DNA from: a virus | Virus record (IMG/VR): IMGVR_UViG_3300009008_000022 | Coordinates: 1 to 64,000 of that record | Reading direction: 5' to 3' (one strand) | Length of the DNA: 64,000 bases | In this document: in pieces, positions 16,915 through 25,916 of the stretch | Position numbering within the stretch: position 1 is the stretch's first letter | Layout of the letters: every line of letters begins with the position of its first letter | Notes under the pieces: model-generated | The model's database searches: none | What the model saw: the letters and a program-made list of their open reading frames with translations, nothing else | Told to the model about the DNA's origin: nothing | Translations under genes and position numbers: made by a program

Positions 16915-18789
16915 ATGCCAGGTATTAGCATCCGAAAGGCGCTGACCGAGTACTACCGGCAGCAAACAACCAAAGACGACCTTTGGCACAAGAAAAAGCC
17001 CTACGTCTTTTCGCTGGTCACTCTGCCTGGCAAGGGTCCAGCCGGCCCGACCGGCACGGCTTATTTCCCCCTGCCGCTTAACCCTGACAACCTGGAGATC
17101 AACTATCCCTTTGCAGGCCAGGTGACGCTCTGCCAGGACGGCGGCGTGGTGGTGGAGGAAAACGGGATCCTGACCGGCACGATCCGAATCAGCGCCACAA
17201 CGGGCTGGCACATGCGCAAGACTCAAGACACGTCTACCGGCCCTGGCGACGGCAAGCTAACCGGGCTCATGGCTACGTCTAACGCTTACCAGTCGCCGAT
17301 CAGTGGGCAAATGCACGCCTGGCGCCTGGTACACCGGCTGTTTGGCGCCTACGGCGCGCTGGTACAGGATCCGCAGACCAGCGCCAAAACCCACATGGAG
17401 TTTCACAGCCTGAAAGACCGGCTGCATCTGAAAGTCATACCGCGGAACGTAAGCATTCGACGGGACCGGAGCGAGGCGCGGCTAACCTACCGCCTCAACA
17501 TCGAGCTGGAGATCGTAGGCGCGGCCGAGAAGGCTAAATTCCTGGCTCCAGGGAAAACCGCGCTGCAAAAAATCAAGGACATGATCGCGGACGGCCGCAA
17601 GTACGCCAACATGCTGTCCGCCCAGGTGGACGAGCTAACCGCGGTGGCGGGGGAGCTGAAAGGCGAGATTGCCAAGATCAGCGGCATCATCGACAGCGCG
17701 GGTCAACTGGTGAGCGCGTGCAACGATTTTATTACTGGCGTCAAGTCGTTTGTCGATATTCCGGCCGGCACCGTGAGCAGCCTGACCGATCTCGTTGACG
17801 AGGCCGGCGCCCTGGCGGCCAACGTGACAGATTGGGATGCTCAGTATGAGGCGTTTCAATCCATGGGGGATCAGATCGACGGGCTCAGCGCGACGTTTGA
17901 AGGCCACTTTGACGAGGGGCTAGACGCCAAGACGGCCGCGGTGGACAACGTAGCCACCCGCAGCCAGGGGCTTAATCAGTCCTCGTGGAAGAAAGCCAAG
18001 GCAGCCAAGGATGCAGCCGCGAGCAGCGGCGGCGCCATGAGCAGCGCGAGCGCCTACGGCAGCGAGTTTAAGCCGTCCGACTATGACAAGCTGAAAGCCG
18101 AAACCGGCGCCGGCAGTAGCGCCGGGTACAACGCTTTCGCAGAGCACACCGTGAAGCAGGGCGATACGCTGCAATCAATCGCAGCTCAGCACATGGGCTC
18201 GCCGTCGAGCTGGATCGACGTGGCCCTGGCGAACGGGCTCAGACCGCCCTACGTCACGCAGGGCGCCAGGGTGCCCAACGCCGTGCGGCCTGGGGATCCG
18301 ATTCTAATCCCGATCCATAACCCGGCCGCCGCAGCGGACGTGAGCAGCACCGGCAACCCCGCCCAGGGCGCGAGCCAGATCGAGGATCAGCTCGGCGTTG
18401 ACTTACTGCTGGTCCGCCTGGACACCGGAAAATACGGGTGGGCCGTGGACAGCCAGCACGGATCCGAGAGCATTCGGCGCGTGAGAGGTGCAAAGAATCT
18501 CAGTCAAGCTCTGGCGAAGCGGGTGCGTACTGAACAGGGCACAAACGTGTCGTTTCCAGAGGTGGGGCTACCTCGACTGATCGGTGAGAGCATCTTTGGC
18601 GGCGCGGACAGCGGCAGCGCCTACGCCATGGCGAGCTACGAGCTGCACCGGCAAATTGAGGCAGAGGACCGGATTCAGCGCGTAGCAAACATGACCTTTA
18701 CAGTGGACAAGGACGCACTCACGGCCGTGATTTATGCTGTGCCCGTGGGGTATGATACCTCCAGAGCAATAAACGTCACGCTAACCTAA
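16915..18789 (+). CDS. fused baseplate protein: N-terminal domain, LysM, gp25-like wedge
   Basis: 624 residues. Residues 1-205 form a baseplate-type domain ('FPLPLNPDNLEINYPFAGQVT' and beta strands). Residues 210-400 are helical, coiled-coil-like. Residues 411-466 are a LysM domain (HTVKQGDTLQSIAAQHMGSP... to GDPILIPI). Residues ~500-624 match the gp25/gpW-type wedge domain ('FPEVGLPRLIG', 'ELHRQIEAEDRIQRVANMTF'). In T4 and Mu-like phages the LysM wedge protein (gp53-like) and gp25 are usually separate, so this is a fusion. Confidence 0.75.
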   Translation: MPGISIRKALTEYYRQQTTKDDLWHKKKPYVFSLVTLPGKGPAGPTGTAYFPLPLNPDNLEINYPFAGQVTLCQDGGVVVEENGILTGTIRISATTGWHMRKTQDTSTGPGDGKLTGLMATSNAYQSPISGQMHAWRLVHRLFGAYGALVQDPQTSAKTHMEFHSLKDRLHLKVIPRNVSIRRDRSEARLTYRLNIELEIVGAAEKAKFLAPGKTALQKIKDMIADGRKYANMLSAQVDELTAVAGELKGEIAKISGIIDSAGQLVSACNDFITGVKSFVDIPAGTVSSLTDLVDEAGALAANVTDWDAQYEAFQSMGDQIDGLSATFEGHFDEGLDAKTAAVDNVATRSQGLNQSSWKKAKAAKDAAASSGGAMSSASAYGSEFKPSDYDKLKAETGAGSSAGYNAFAEHTVKQGDTLQSIAAQHMGSPSSWIDVALANGLRPPYVTQGARVPNAVRPGDPILIPIHNPAAAADVSSTGNPAQGASQIEDQLGVDLLLVRLDTGKYGWAVDSQHGSESIRRVRGAKNLSQALAKRVRTEQGTNVSFPEVGLPRLIGESIFGGADSGSAYAMASYELHRQIEAEDRIQRVANMTFTVDKDALTAVIYAVPVGYDTSRAINVTLT

Positions 18790-18799
18790 CGGGTGATTC

Positions 18800-20191
18800 A
18801 TGCCGTTTTCAATTCAGCGCATGGCAGAGATTTACGACGGGATGCGCAACCGCGTGGTGGCGCGCAGCACGTTGACAGACCTAACCCCCACCAGCGACGT
18901 GGCGATAATGCTTGCGGCCGTCGCGCGAGGCATCGAGAAGGCTTACCTGGAGATGGTGCGCCTGCTGGATAGCGTGGATATGTCCAAGGCCCGCGGCCAG
19001 GATCTTGACGAGTGGGGCAAGAGAATGAATCCCACGTCAATCAGTCGCCAGAGCCCGCAGACCGCCACGTCTACCGTTGTGTTTGGGCGCACCGGCACCA
19101 CCGGCACAGTGACCATTCCCATCGGCACCACGGTGCAAGCTCCGGCGGCCGGTAAGAACGGCGAGGATCTTGTTTTCGCCTCCACCGCGGCCGGCAGCAT
19201 TGCGAACGGCAGCTCCACAAGCGCCGCGGTAGCCGTCAAGGCAGCGGCGGCCGGCGCGGAATACAATGTCTCGGCTGGCGCGATCAGCACCTTCCAAAAC
19301 AAACCGTCCGGTGTGGAGACAGTGACCAACGCCAGCGCAGTAACCAACGGCAGCGACGAGGAGAAAGACGACGCCTACCGGCGGCGAATGCTGGCCCGAA
19401 TGCTGAGCTTGCCCCGATCCACCATGACGGCAATCAAGGGCGCGCTGTTGGGCGTGACCGATGGTGCCACCGCCAAAACGATCCGCCAGGTAACGGCAAT
19501 CGAGGACAAATACAACCCTGGCAACGTCGAGATTTACATTGACGACGGCAACGGCACCGCCGAGTCAACGGCCACTGTCACCAGCCAGGGAGTGCTCACC
19601 GCGGTAGGTGGAGAGGTTGACTTTCCCCTGCCCCACAAGCCGATCAAGCCTGGCACGACGTTCAACCTGTACCGGGATTGGGGCGCCGGCCCCAGCCTCA
19701 TGGCGACGACGGAATACACGTTGCACTTGCCCAGCGGCAAGGTGCTGCTGGACTCGACGCTCTACCCAAGCGGGTTGACCGCAAGCCACGTCATCACCGC
19801 GGATTACACCTACTACACCGGCCTGGTGGCGCTGGCTCAAAAGGTGGTGGACGGTGATCCGCTTGATCGTGCCAACTATCCCGGCTATCGCGCGGCCGGC
19901 ATTAGCGCCCAGGTGAAGGTGCCTCAGATTCAATCCCAGACGGTAATGATCCTGCTTACCGTCAAGGTCGGGTTTGACCAGGCGACCGCCATAGCCGCGG
20001 TGAGCACCGCGGTGCAAGCCTACATTAACGGCCTGGGCATCGGTGACGACGTGATCCACTCCGAGATCGTGGAGCGCAGCATGGCGGTGTCGGGCGTGTA
20101 CGACGCCAAGGTTTTTCTGCCATCGGCAAACGTCGTCATTTCGAGCGAGCAGCTTGCGCGGGTGGCAGCCAGCCAGGTGACGGTGATCTAG
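18800..20191 (+). CDS. baseplate J-like protein
   Basis: 463 residues. The start (residues 1-85: IYDGMRNRVVARS..TDLTPTSDVAIMLAAVARGIEKAYLEM...GQDLDEWGKRM) and the 'IPIGTTVQAPA...LVFASTAAGSI' plus 'EEKDDAYRRRMLARM' segments are the hallmark of baseplate J / T4 gp6-type wedge proteins. These join the hub to the peripheral baseplate. Directly follows the gp25-type fusion, the canonical order. Confidence 0.88.
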   Translation: MPFSIQRMAEIYDGMRNRVVARSTLTDLTPTSDVAIMLAAVARGIEKAYLEMVRLLDSVDMSKARGQDLDEWGKRMNPTSISRQSPQTATSTVVFGRTGTTGTVTIPIGTTVQAPAAGKNGEDLVFASTAAGSIANGSSTSAAVAVKAAAAGAEYNVSAGAISTFQNKPSGVETVTNASAVTNGSDEEKDDAYRRRMLARMLSLPRSTMTAIKGALLGVTDGATAKTIRQVTAIEDKYNPGNVEIYIDDGNGTAESTATVTSQGVLTAVGGEVDFPLPHKPIKPGTTFNLYRDWGAGPSLMATTEYTLHLPSGKVLLDSTLYPSGLTASHVITADYTYYTGLVALAQKVVDGDPLDRANYPGYRAAGISAQVKVPQIQSQTVMILLTVKVGFDQATAIAAVSTAVQAYINGLGIGDDVIHSEIVERSMAVSGVYDAKVFLPSANVVISSEQLARVAASQVTVI

Positions 20192-20595
20192 TGACCATCA
20201 CGATCAACTCTGTAACGCCGGACGTTCTGCCCATGCACGGCGGAATGCAGCTTGAGATTCAAACGCCGCCCGCCGGCCTGGCGGCTGGCGTGGATTACGC
20301 GATCCACATCGGCCCCACCGGCACCACCGCGGACCTGGCTTGCTACTCCGGCGTTCCCGGCCAGGGCGCGGTGTGTCGCAGCTCGGACGGGGAGACAATC
20401 CTTTGCATTGCGCCCCCCATGGCCCGCGGCGCGCTTGTTCTGTCGATCCACGGCAACGGTGACAGCGGCACCTCCGCGGTGACAGCTCACGAGGAAAGCC
20501 ACCTTGATACCGTGTGGGATATGCGCCAGCACTATCCGCCCTGGTACGACACCGGGCCGCGGAGGCTGGACGTTGAGCCCAGGCAGGACGGCTAA
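20191..20595 (+). CDS. small baseplate protein with an IPT/TIG-like domain
   Basis: 134 residues from a GTG that overlaps the preceding stop. Residues 1-95 have the pattern of an immunoglobulin-like IPT/TIG domain (ITINSVTPDVLPMHGGMQLEI......ETILCIAPP). The last 40 residues are polar with paired aromatics (HYPPWYDTGPRRLD). Located between baseplate J and the gpI-like protein, it probably covers or extends the wedge; IPT domains often mediate protein or glycan contacts. Confidence 0.6.
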   Translation: MTITINSVTPDVLPMHGGMQLEIQTPPAGLAAGVDYAIHIGPTGTTADLACYSGVPGQGAVCRSSDGETILCIAPPMARGALVLSIHGNGDSGTSAVTAHEESHLDTVWDMRQHYPPWYDTGPRRLDVEPRQDG

Positions 20596-20598
20596 CCC

Positions 20599-22572
20599 AT
20601 GGTGGCAACACTCCGCAACCCGTTTCGGGCAGCTCTGAAGGCCGTAGGCGAGGCGCTAGGCGACCTGGCAGGAAAGCCCGTCACCCGATTAAAAGCTCCC
20701 CACGCCGTTGGAGCGACGACGCTGGACGTTGAATCGGTGTACCGGTTCAACACGGCCGGATCTCTGTGGGTTGGGGACGAGCCACGCGCGACGGCTTACA
20801 CCGGCGTGGTCGCTACGGCCAACGGGCAGCAGTTCACCGGGTGCACGCCGCTGACCAGGGCGCACCGCGAGGACACTGAGGTGGCGGACGCCAATCGGGC
20901 GTTTAGCGCCCTGGATCGGTGCTGGCGGGCTCTGCATGTTGCCTACGCGCTAGGGCGCGACCTGGATCGGGTGGGCGGCAACCAGGGGATTCATCGGCCG
21001 CGCGGCGTGGGGGATACGATCTACCGTGCCATGATCGAGGTTTTGTCTTACCTGCCCAGGGCGCCGGTGTATTCGCTAGAGGTGTTTCTGGCCGCTGTTT
21101 ACCCTGGCGGCGGCTGGACGATCTTTGAAGATCTGCAAAACAGCCCGTCCGAAGTGTTCATTACCGCCCCTGGCTACCTGGGCACCGCCGGACAGGGGCG
21201 GTCCTACATGGGGCACCGCGAAGCCGTTACCAGCTCCACCACTACCTCGATCACGCTGGCCGATGATCCCGCCCTGGTGCGGTCGGTCAAGCTGGTTCCG
21301 GTGCAGCACGCGCTGGCAATGGACGATCTGCCCAGCGCCGAAGGCTGGACGTTTGACGCGGACACCACCGGCCTTGAAGCAACCTATTTCAATATCGCCA
21401 CCGGCAAGCTCCACCATGCCCAGACGGCCGGTGACGCGCACGGCGGGCGCTACCTCGTGCAGCCTGCCCCTTCCAGCTCCCCAGGAAAGTTTCGGTTTGA
21501 GGTTTACTGGATGGTGGACACCATTTCCACGGCCAACGGCTACCCGTGGAAGTTGATCTTTGAGGACGGCGAGCGCGAAATGGGGCTTATCTGGAATGCT
21601 ACGCACGTCGCCCTGGGCCAGAGCAACGACACCGCCCTGGGCACGCCGGTAGCCTGGACTCCGGGGTCAACCATCTGGCATCACATGGTGCTAGAGCGCG
21701 AAGGAAACGAGGTGCGCGGGTGGGTTGACGGCCAGCTCATAGCGCAGTACGCGCCAGCCAGCTTTAACGCCAGCTCTAACCGCATGGCTCAGTTTGGCTA
21801 CTGGAACAACGGCGGCAATCAGAATTGGTCTGTGCTCTGGGATAACCTGACCCTGTACGTCACTGAGGACACCGAGTATTGGAACCTGAAAGGCGAGCAG
21901 GGGCAGACCAGCTCTGGCTCTGACAACTTCACCGACTCGACTGCCAACCCGTTCGTTGCCGGTGACGCAAACAAGCTCATCCGGGTGGTGGACGAAAACA
22001 CCGCCGGCTCGAAAGTCAACGGCCTGTGGAAAATCCTAGCTCACGTCAACCCCAGCACCGTGCAGCTCGGCGGGATAACGCGGATCAACGGATACACGTC
22101 GGTACTCAACCCCACGAGCTTTTACTCCAGCGACCCCGTGTTTACGCCGTTCGACGTGACCAAGATCATCACGGTGGCGACTGGCCCCAACGCTGGCCCG
22201 CATACCATCACGGCCTGGGTTAGCGAGCACGAGGTGGTTTGCGCTGGCAGCTCGTTTGTCACCGACACCGACACGTCATGGTCCTTTGACCCTGCATTCG
22301 CCACGCAAGGCGCGCTGAATTGGGAGCTGATAGCGGCCGGTGACGAGGCCGGCGGCGTGCTTACGCTGCGCGAGGGGCTGCCAGAGGCAAACTCCGCGGT
22401 GGTGGTGGATTACGCCGTGGTTAAATCAGCAGAGCTAATGAAGGATGAAAACATCGTCGCTCACACGGATCAGCGCCCACTGGCCCTGTGGGGTGTGGAT
22501 CAGTGGATACAGGATCTTGCCGCTGACATTACCGCGGCCGGCGTGATAGCGACCTGGAAGCGGCGCTACTAG
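20599..22572 (+). CDS. baseplate/tail protein with a lectin-like (LamG/ConA) insert
   Basis: 657 residues. Residues 1-180 resemble phage tail proteins of the P2 gpI class that attach fibres (LDRCWRALHVAYALGRDLDRVGG.., TIYRAMIEVLSYLPRAPVYSLEVFLAAVYP). Residues ~250-420 form a beta jelly-roll of LamG/concanavalin type (FRFEVYWMVDTIS, GLIWNATHVALGQ, HHMVLEREGNEVRGWVDGQLIAQY, WDNLTLYV). The C-terminal 220 residues are beta-rich. The insert suggests glycan binding at the baseplate edge; this is inferred from the strand pattern. Confidence 0.65.
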   Translation: MVATLRNPFRAALKAVGEALGDLAGKPVTRLKAPHAVGATTLDVESVYRFNTAGSLWVGDEPRATAYTGVVATANGQQFTGCTPLTRAHREDTEVADANRAFSALDRCWRALHVAYALGRDLDRVGGNQGIHRPRGVGDTIYRAMIEVLSYLPRAPVYSLEVFLAAVYPGGGWTIFEDLQNSPSEVFITAPGYLGTAGQGRSYMGHREAVTSSTTTSITLADDPALVRSVKLVPVQHALAMDDLPSAEGWTFDADTTGLEATYFNIATGKLHHAQTAGDAHGGRYLVQPAPSSSPGKFRFEVYWMVDTISTANGYPWKLIFEDGEREMGLIWNATHVALGQSNDTALGTPVAWTPGSTIWHHMVLEREGNEVRGWVDGQLIAQYAPASFNASSNRMAQFGYWNNGGNQNWSVLWDNLTLYVTEDTEYWNLKGEQGQTSSGSDNFTDSTANPFVAGDANKLIRVVDENTAGSKVNGLWKILAHVNPSTVQLGGITRINGYTSVLNPTSFYSSDPVFTPFDVTKIITVATGPNAGPHTITAWVSEHEVVCAGSSFVTDTDTSWSFDPAFATQGALNWELIAAGDEAGGVLTLREGLPEANSAVVVDYAVVKSAELMKDENIVAHTDQRPLALWGVDQWIQDLAADITAAGVIATWKRRY

Positions 22573-22581
22573 GAGCAGGCA

Positions 22582-24270
22582 ATGAAGCTGGTTAAATGGA
22601 CCCCGAACGAGCGCGTTGATCTGCCGGATCAAGAGGCCGGCATGGGCGGCCTGGCGCTGAAAGATCTGTTGCGCGTTAGCCGGCTGCGCATTCTGCCGGT
22701 GGGCCGCAACGGCGGCCAGGCCGGCACCGAAGCGCGGATCTTTGATGGATTCGATCTTTACGGCGCCGCGGGCGCGCTGGTTTACCTTCGCCGCGGCTCA
22801 GGGATCTTCCCGATCACGGTGGAGGGCGCGGTGCAGCTCGGCCTGGTCATGGGCGAGGTGGGCGACAGCTTCAAGACGATTGACTGCTCCGGCTTCAGCG
22901 ACGGTGATCATGCCGTGTATGTCCGCGGTCGGTTTGTGGCGAGCACGCGCGAAAATCGCGTGCTGGTAGACGCCAGCGGTAACGAGTATGTGAGCCACGT
23001 TGACACGCGGTCTGAACTGACATGGGAGTACGTTGCGCAGGAGTGGGCCGCAGCTTCGCCTGGCGCGGAGTACGTCAAGGTTGGAAAGATCACAACCACG
23101 TCGGGCGCCGTGACAGCGACAGAGGATTATCGGCACTTCTTTTTCGAGGGCGACGGGGCAGCCGGAGCTGGACAGTGGGCCGCGGAATGGGGCGGCGGCG
23201 CCAATGACCGCAACGCAGACCGCGCCGCCTACGGGATCAAGGACTTGCACAAGTTCGTGCAGTTCACCCGCACGCAGTTTCAAAGCATCCTGGGCTCCGG
23301 CAAGAAGTATTGGGAGATCCCCGACCCCGATCTGACCGACTTAGCCGCAGAGCACAATACCAACGGCACGCACGGCAACGTCAACGCCGATCAGGTGGAC
23401 ATCGGCACGCCTGGCACGCATGAGTACCGGATCATGGCCGGCAGCGACGGCAGCGAGCGGTGGACGTTCTTTCGCTGCCTGGACGCTGCCAACCAGGGCG
23501 ACATGGTGCTCACGCATGACAAGAGCGAAGTTTATGCTCGCGTAAGCATTCACCCCAAAGGGAACGGCAGCTCGCTTTCCAATGGCGATAACGGCGAGTT
23601 TTACGTCGGAGAGGACGGAGTAGGCGGCCCGCGCTACGGCTTCCGCGCTACGAAGGTGGGCGCCACGCAGACAGCTTACGCCCTGGGCAACCTGGCCGGA
23701 TCTCCGGCCGTGCTGATTAACGAGGGTACCGGCTACGGCGCGTCAGCTCGCGGGATGGTGCTGCAAGAGGGCAGTTACCATCTGCCCGCGAAAACCAAGA
23801 TGATCAGCTCGCCCACCATTGACTACTTGCCCAGCACAACCAACTGGACAAAGGGACTCAGGACACCGGGCGTACCGTCGATTTACATGGGCAGCCATGG
23901 CAACGGCACCGAAGTAGCCTATCTCCAGTCAAAGGAATTTCCATCGGATTGCACGTTGAACTATGTGCTGGTCAACCTGGCAATCAGTGGCGCGACCCCC
24001 ACCACGCCGCTGACCGTCGCGGTTTACCGCTGTCGCAAGGGCGCCGGTGCGACAATCTCCCGCACGCTGCTACAGTCAGCTACCTACGCCCTGTCAACCA
24101 CCGCAGGGGATACTCTCATGATCCTGACCACGGGGAGCAGTATGCTTGCCGAGACAGACTGGATCGTGCTGGAGATAACTCCGGCCGATGCGGCATCAAG
24201 TGTCACCACGCACGTTGACACCGTGATCGATCTGAATTGCACCTTTAACGAGGCAAGCAAGTACGCATAA
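22582..24270 (+). CDS. distal tail fibre/receptor-binding protein
   Basis: 562 residues, last large gene of the tail module. The N-terminal 180 residues (WTPNERVDLPDQEAGMGGLALKDLLR..., then strands) fit a baseplate-attachment part. The middle contains 'DPDLTDLAAEHNTNGTHGNVNADQVD' and beta-helix-like strands; the end (430-562) looks like a beta-sandwich (LNYVLVNLAISGATPTTPLTVAVYRC). Position and composition support an adhesin role. No chaperone domain is evident. Confidence 0.7.
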   Translation: MKLVKWTPNERVDLPDQEAGMGGLALKDLLRVSRLRILPVGRNGGQAGTEARIFDGFDLYGAAGALVYLRRGSGIFPITVEGAVQLGLVMGEVGDSFKTIDCSGFSDGDHAVYVRGRFVASTRENRVLVDASGNEYVSHVDTRSELTWEYVAQEWAAASPGAEYVKVGKITTTSGAVTATEDYRHFFFEGDGAAGAGQWAAEWGGGANDRNADRAAYGIKDLHKFVQFTRTQFQSILGSGKKYWEIPDPDLTDLAAEHNTNGTHGNVNADQVDIGTPGTHEYRIMAGSDGSERWTFFRCLDAANQGDMVLTHDKSEVYARVSIHPKGNGSSLSNGDNGEFYVGEDGVGGPRYGFRATKVGATQTAYALGNLAGSPAVLINEGTGYGASARGMVLQEGSYHLPAKTKMISSPTIDYLPSTTNWTKGLRTPGVPSIYMGSHGNGTEVAYLQSKEFPSDCTLNYVLVNLAISGATPTTPLTVAVYRCRKGAGATISRTLLQSATYALSTTAGDTLMILTTGSSMLAETDWIVLEITPADAASSVTTHVDTVIDLNCTFNEASKYA

Positions 24271-24289
24271 CCAACCGAAAGAGGGCGCC

Positions 24290-24565
24290 ATGAGTGAAGA
24301 AAACCCAACCAACAAACCCCCACCGCCAGAGCTGCGCCAGGTGACACCTGGGATGCAGGAGCTTGCCCAGGTCGAGGGCGTGCGGATCATGATGGACAGG
24401 TGCGCTCACAGTTTCGCGCTGGGCATTAACTCGCCGGTTGGTCTGGTGACGCAGGAGTTAGCCGGAGAGGCGCTGTGCCGGCTAGGGGTGGAACTGATAC
24501 GACAGAGCGGATACGTCCACGACTTTACGCGCCGCGTTGATCCGCCGCCTCCATCAGAAGGATAA
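24290..24565 (+). CDS. small protein ending the virion operon
   Basis: 91 residues: Pro-rich N-terminus, then a helical core (GMQELAQVEGVRIMMDRCAHSFALG...LAGEALCRLGVELIRQ). The leader AGAGGGCGCC precedes the ATG. The last 41 nt overlap the end of the convergent gene on the other strand, so this is the right border of the rightward structural block. It may be a tail-fibre accessory or assembly protein; unknown. Confidence 0.65.
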   Translation: MSEENPTNKPPPPELRQVTPGMQELAQVEGVRIMMDRCAHSFALGINSPVGLVTQELAGEALCRLGVELIRQSGYVHDFTRRVDPPPPSEG

Positions 24566-24710
24566 CCGCCATGTTGGCTCGGCTCCGGTGCTCTTGATCG
24601 GCCAGAGCTTGAATCCGTACTGACAGATCCACCGGAACAGTGATCGTCAACCGCGTGGTTTGCGGTGCGGGTGGTGGTGCGGTTTTTTTGGGCTTTCTCG
24701 CTGGTTTCAT
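24525..24710 (-). CDS. ribbon-helix-helix (CopG/Arc-type) small regulator
   Basis: 61 residues. A basic Pro/Lys-rich tail (1-20) leads into TTRLTITVPVDLSVRIQALADQEHRSRANMAVILLMEAADQ: a strand with alternating residues, then two helices, the RHH fold. SD AAAAGGAC lies upstream of the ATG at 24710. It is the last gene of the leftward operon and overlaps the end of the rightward gene. RHH dimers bind tandem direct repeats, so it is one of three candidates for the shared operator motif described in the findings. Confidence 0.7.
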   Translation of the reverse strand: MKPARKPKKTAPPPAPQTTRLTITVPVDLSVRIQALADQEHRSRANMAVILLMEAADQRGA

Positions 24711-24754
24711 AGCGTCGTCCTTTTTCAACAGCTTGCCGTTGCAGCGGGGCGGTG

Positions 24755-25474
24755 TCAAGTGCTGCTATCGTCGGCAAACAGCGCGCCCTGGTCACGGTGG
24801 CGCTTGACCACCACGATCCTGGCGGTGGGGCCGATCTTGTCGGCCAGCCGATGCGCCTTGTCCGGTATGTTGGCCGCGTCCGCGATTACCAGATCCACGC
24901 CGGTCGGCATGAAGGCTTCAAATATCCCGCGGGTGTAAAGCGCCTGGCCGTCTACCAGGCCGCGGTAAATCTCCCGGTGCGCCAGGTAGACCATGGTTTT
25001 TCCCACCTCAAACCCGTTGGGGATCGCGGGCAGTTTGCGCGACACGCCCATTTCGGCCGCTTCGGCTGAGAACTTCTCCGGCGTGGGGTAGTGCGAGCTG
25101 CCGATCCAGATCAGACCGTGCTTGCCCAGGGGCGGGTTGCCCACCGGACAGGTACAGCATTCCGGCCGGTGTGCCTCGGGCGCCTCGGTGTCAATGCCGG
25201 CCTGGGCGGCGGTTGCCTCGACGCAGCGCGTGGGCGCTCCCTGGAACAGCTTGAACGGCTCAATCCACGTCCAGCTCCGGGTGGGCTTAATGCCCTGGGA
25301 GCAGCACGGGCACACGTCCAGATCCCAGGGCAGGGCGCCGCAGTCCTCCCCGTGCGACGGGCCTACCAAGTAGATCCCAACGCCGCTTTTGTCGGGCTTG
25401 CGGTAGCCGCAGCCACGGGCCTTTTCAATGCTCGTGACAACCTGGCGAACCACCTCTTGATCGAGTGTTTCCAT
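24755..25474 (-). CDS. conserved phage protein with zinc-binding cysteines
   Basis: 239 residues if started at the ATG at 25474 (METLDQEVV), 6 nt after GGGAGG; the ATG 6 nt upstream sits too close to the SD. It contains CPCC near residue 55, a second cluster HRPECCTCP near 107-115, and a 'LIWIGSSHYPTPEKFSAEAAEMGVSRKLPAIPNGFEVGKTMVYLAHREI' segment. The segment recurs in hypothetical proteins of many phages of GC-rich hosts. The function of the family is not known to me. Confidence 0.75.
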   Translation of the reverse strand: METLDQEVVRQVVTSIEKARGCGYRKPDKSGVGIYLVGPSHGEDCGALPWDLDVCPCCSQGIKPTRSWTWIEPFKLFQGAPTRCVEATAAQAGIDTEAPEAHRPECCTCPVGNPPLGKHGLIWIGSSHYPTPEKFSAEAAEMGVSRKLPAIPNGFEVGKTMVYLAHREIYRGLVDGQALYTRGIFEAFMPTGVDLVIADAANIPDKAHRLADKIGPTARIVVVKRHRDQGALFADDSST

Positions 25475-25485
25475 TCTCATCCTCC

Positions 25486-25701
25486 CTAAAATGTGGGCTT
25501 TGGGTTGCACTTGCCAGGCGGCAGCGGTACGGGCTTTCTCGCTCGCTCCCACCGCTTTGGAACGAATCCCCCTTGGCACAGCCAGCGGTCCAGGTGCTCT
25601 ACCTTTTCGGCTAACTGCTCGGCGTCCGCGTCCGCGTCCGGCTCTGACAGGATCAGGTTTGCAAGCTCCAGCATTTCTTCCAGCGCGCGATCCGGGTCCA
25701 T
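25486..25701 (-). CDS. small conserved phage protein
   Basis: 71 residues from MDPDRALEEMLELAN. The pattern 'dP..AL.e...la..il...D.DA..LaE.ve.LD.WL..GGF.P..W' is one I know from many phage genomes and usually marks small early proteins of unknown function. Its ATG overlaps the stop of the upstream gene (TAATG), so the two are coupled. Confidence 0.7.
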   Translation of the reverse strand: MDPDRALEEMLELANLILSEPDADADAEQLAEKVEHLDRWLCQGGFVPKRWERARKPVPLPPGKCNPKPTF

Positions 25702-25916
25702 TAGCGGCACCACTGAGCTGGCGGCGGGTCCGGCCACACCACGCTGTGCTGCATGAACATCACGAAGGCGAGCCTGCCCAGGCAAAAATCCTTGCCCTGG
25801 AAACAGTTGGCCGGTCCCCAATGACCCTGCCCAGGGCGAAGCCAGAGAACAGAGATCGGGCCAATGTCGAACAGGTGGCGCCAGAGGCGGAAGCTGCGAA
25901 AGATTGGTTTCAGCAT
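25701..25916 (-). CDS. hypothetical protein, aromatic-rich
   Basis: 71 residues starting at 25916 behind GAGGAGA. The sequence is rich in Trp, Phe and Leu (FRSFRLWRHLFDIGPISVLWLRPGQGHWGPANCF) and could associate with a membrane, but I see no clear 18-residue transmembrane helix. It starts inside the end of the upstream SprT-like gene and is coupled to the downstream gene. Function unknown. Confidence 0.6.
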   Translation of the reverse strand: MLKPIFRSFRLWRHLFDIGPISVLWLRPGQGHWGPANCFQGKDFCLGRLAFVMFMQHSVVWPDPPPAQWCR

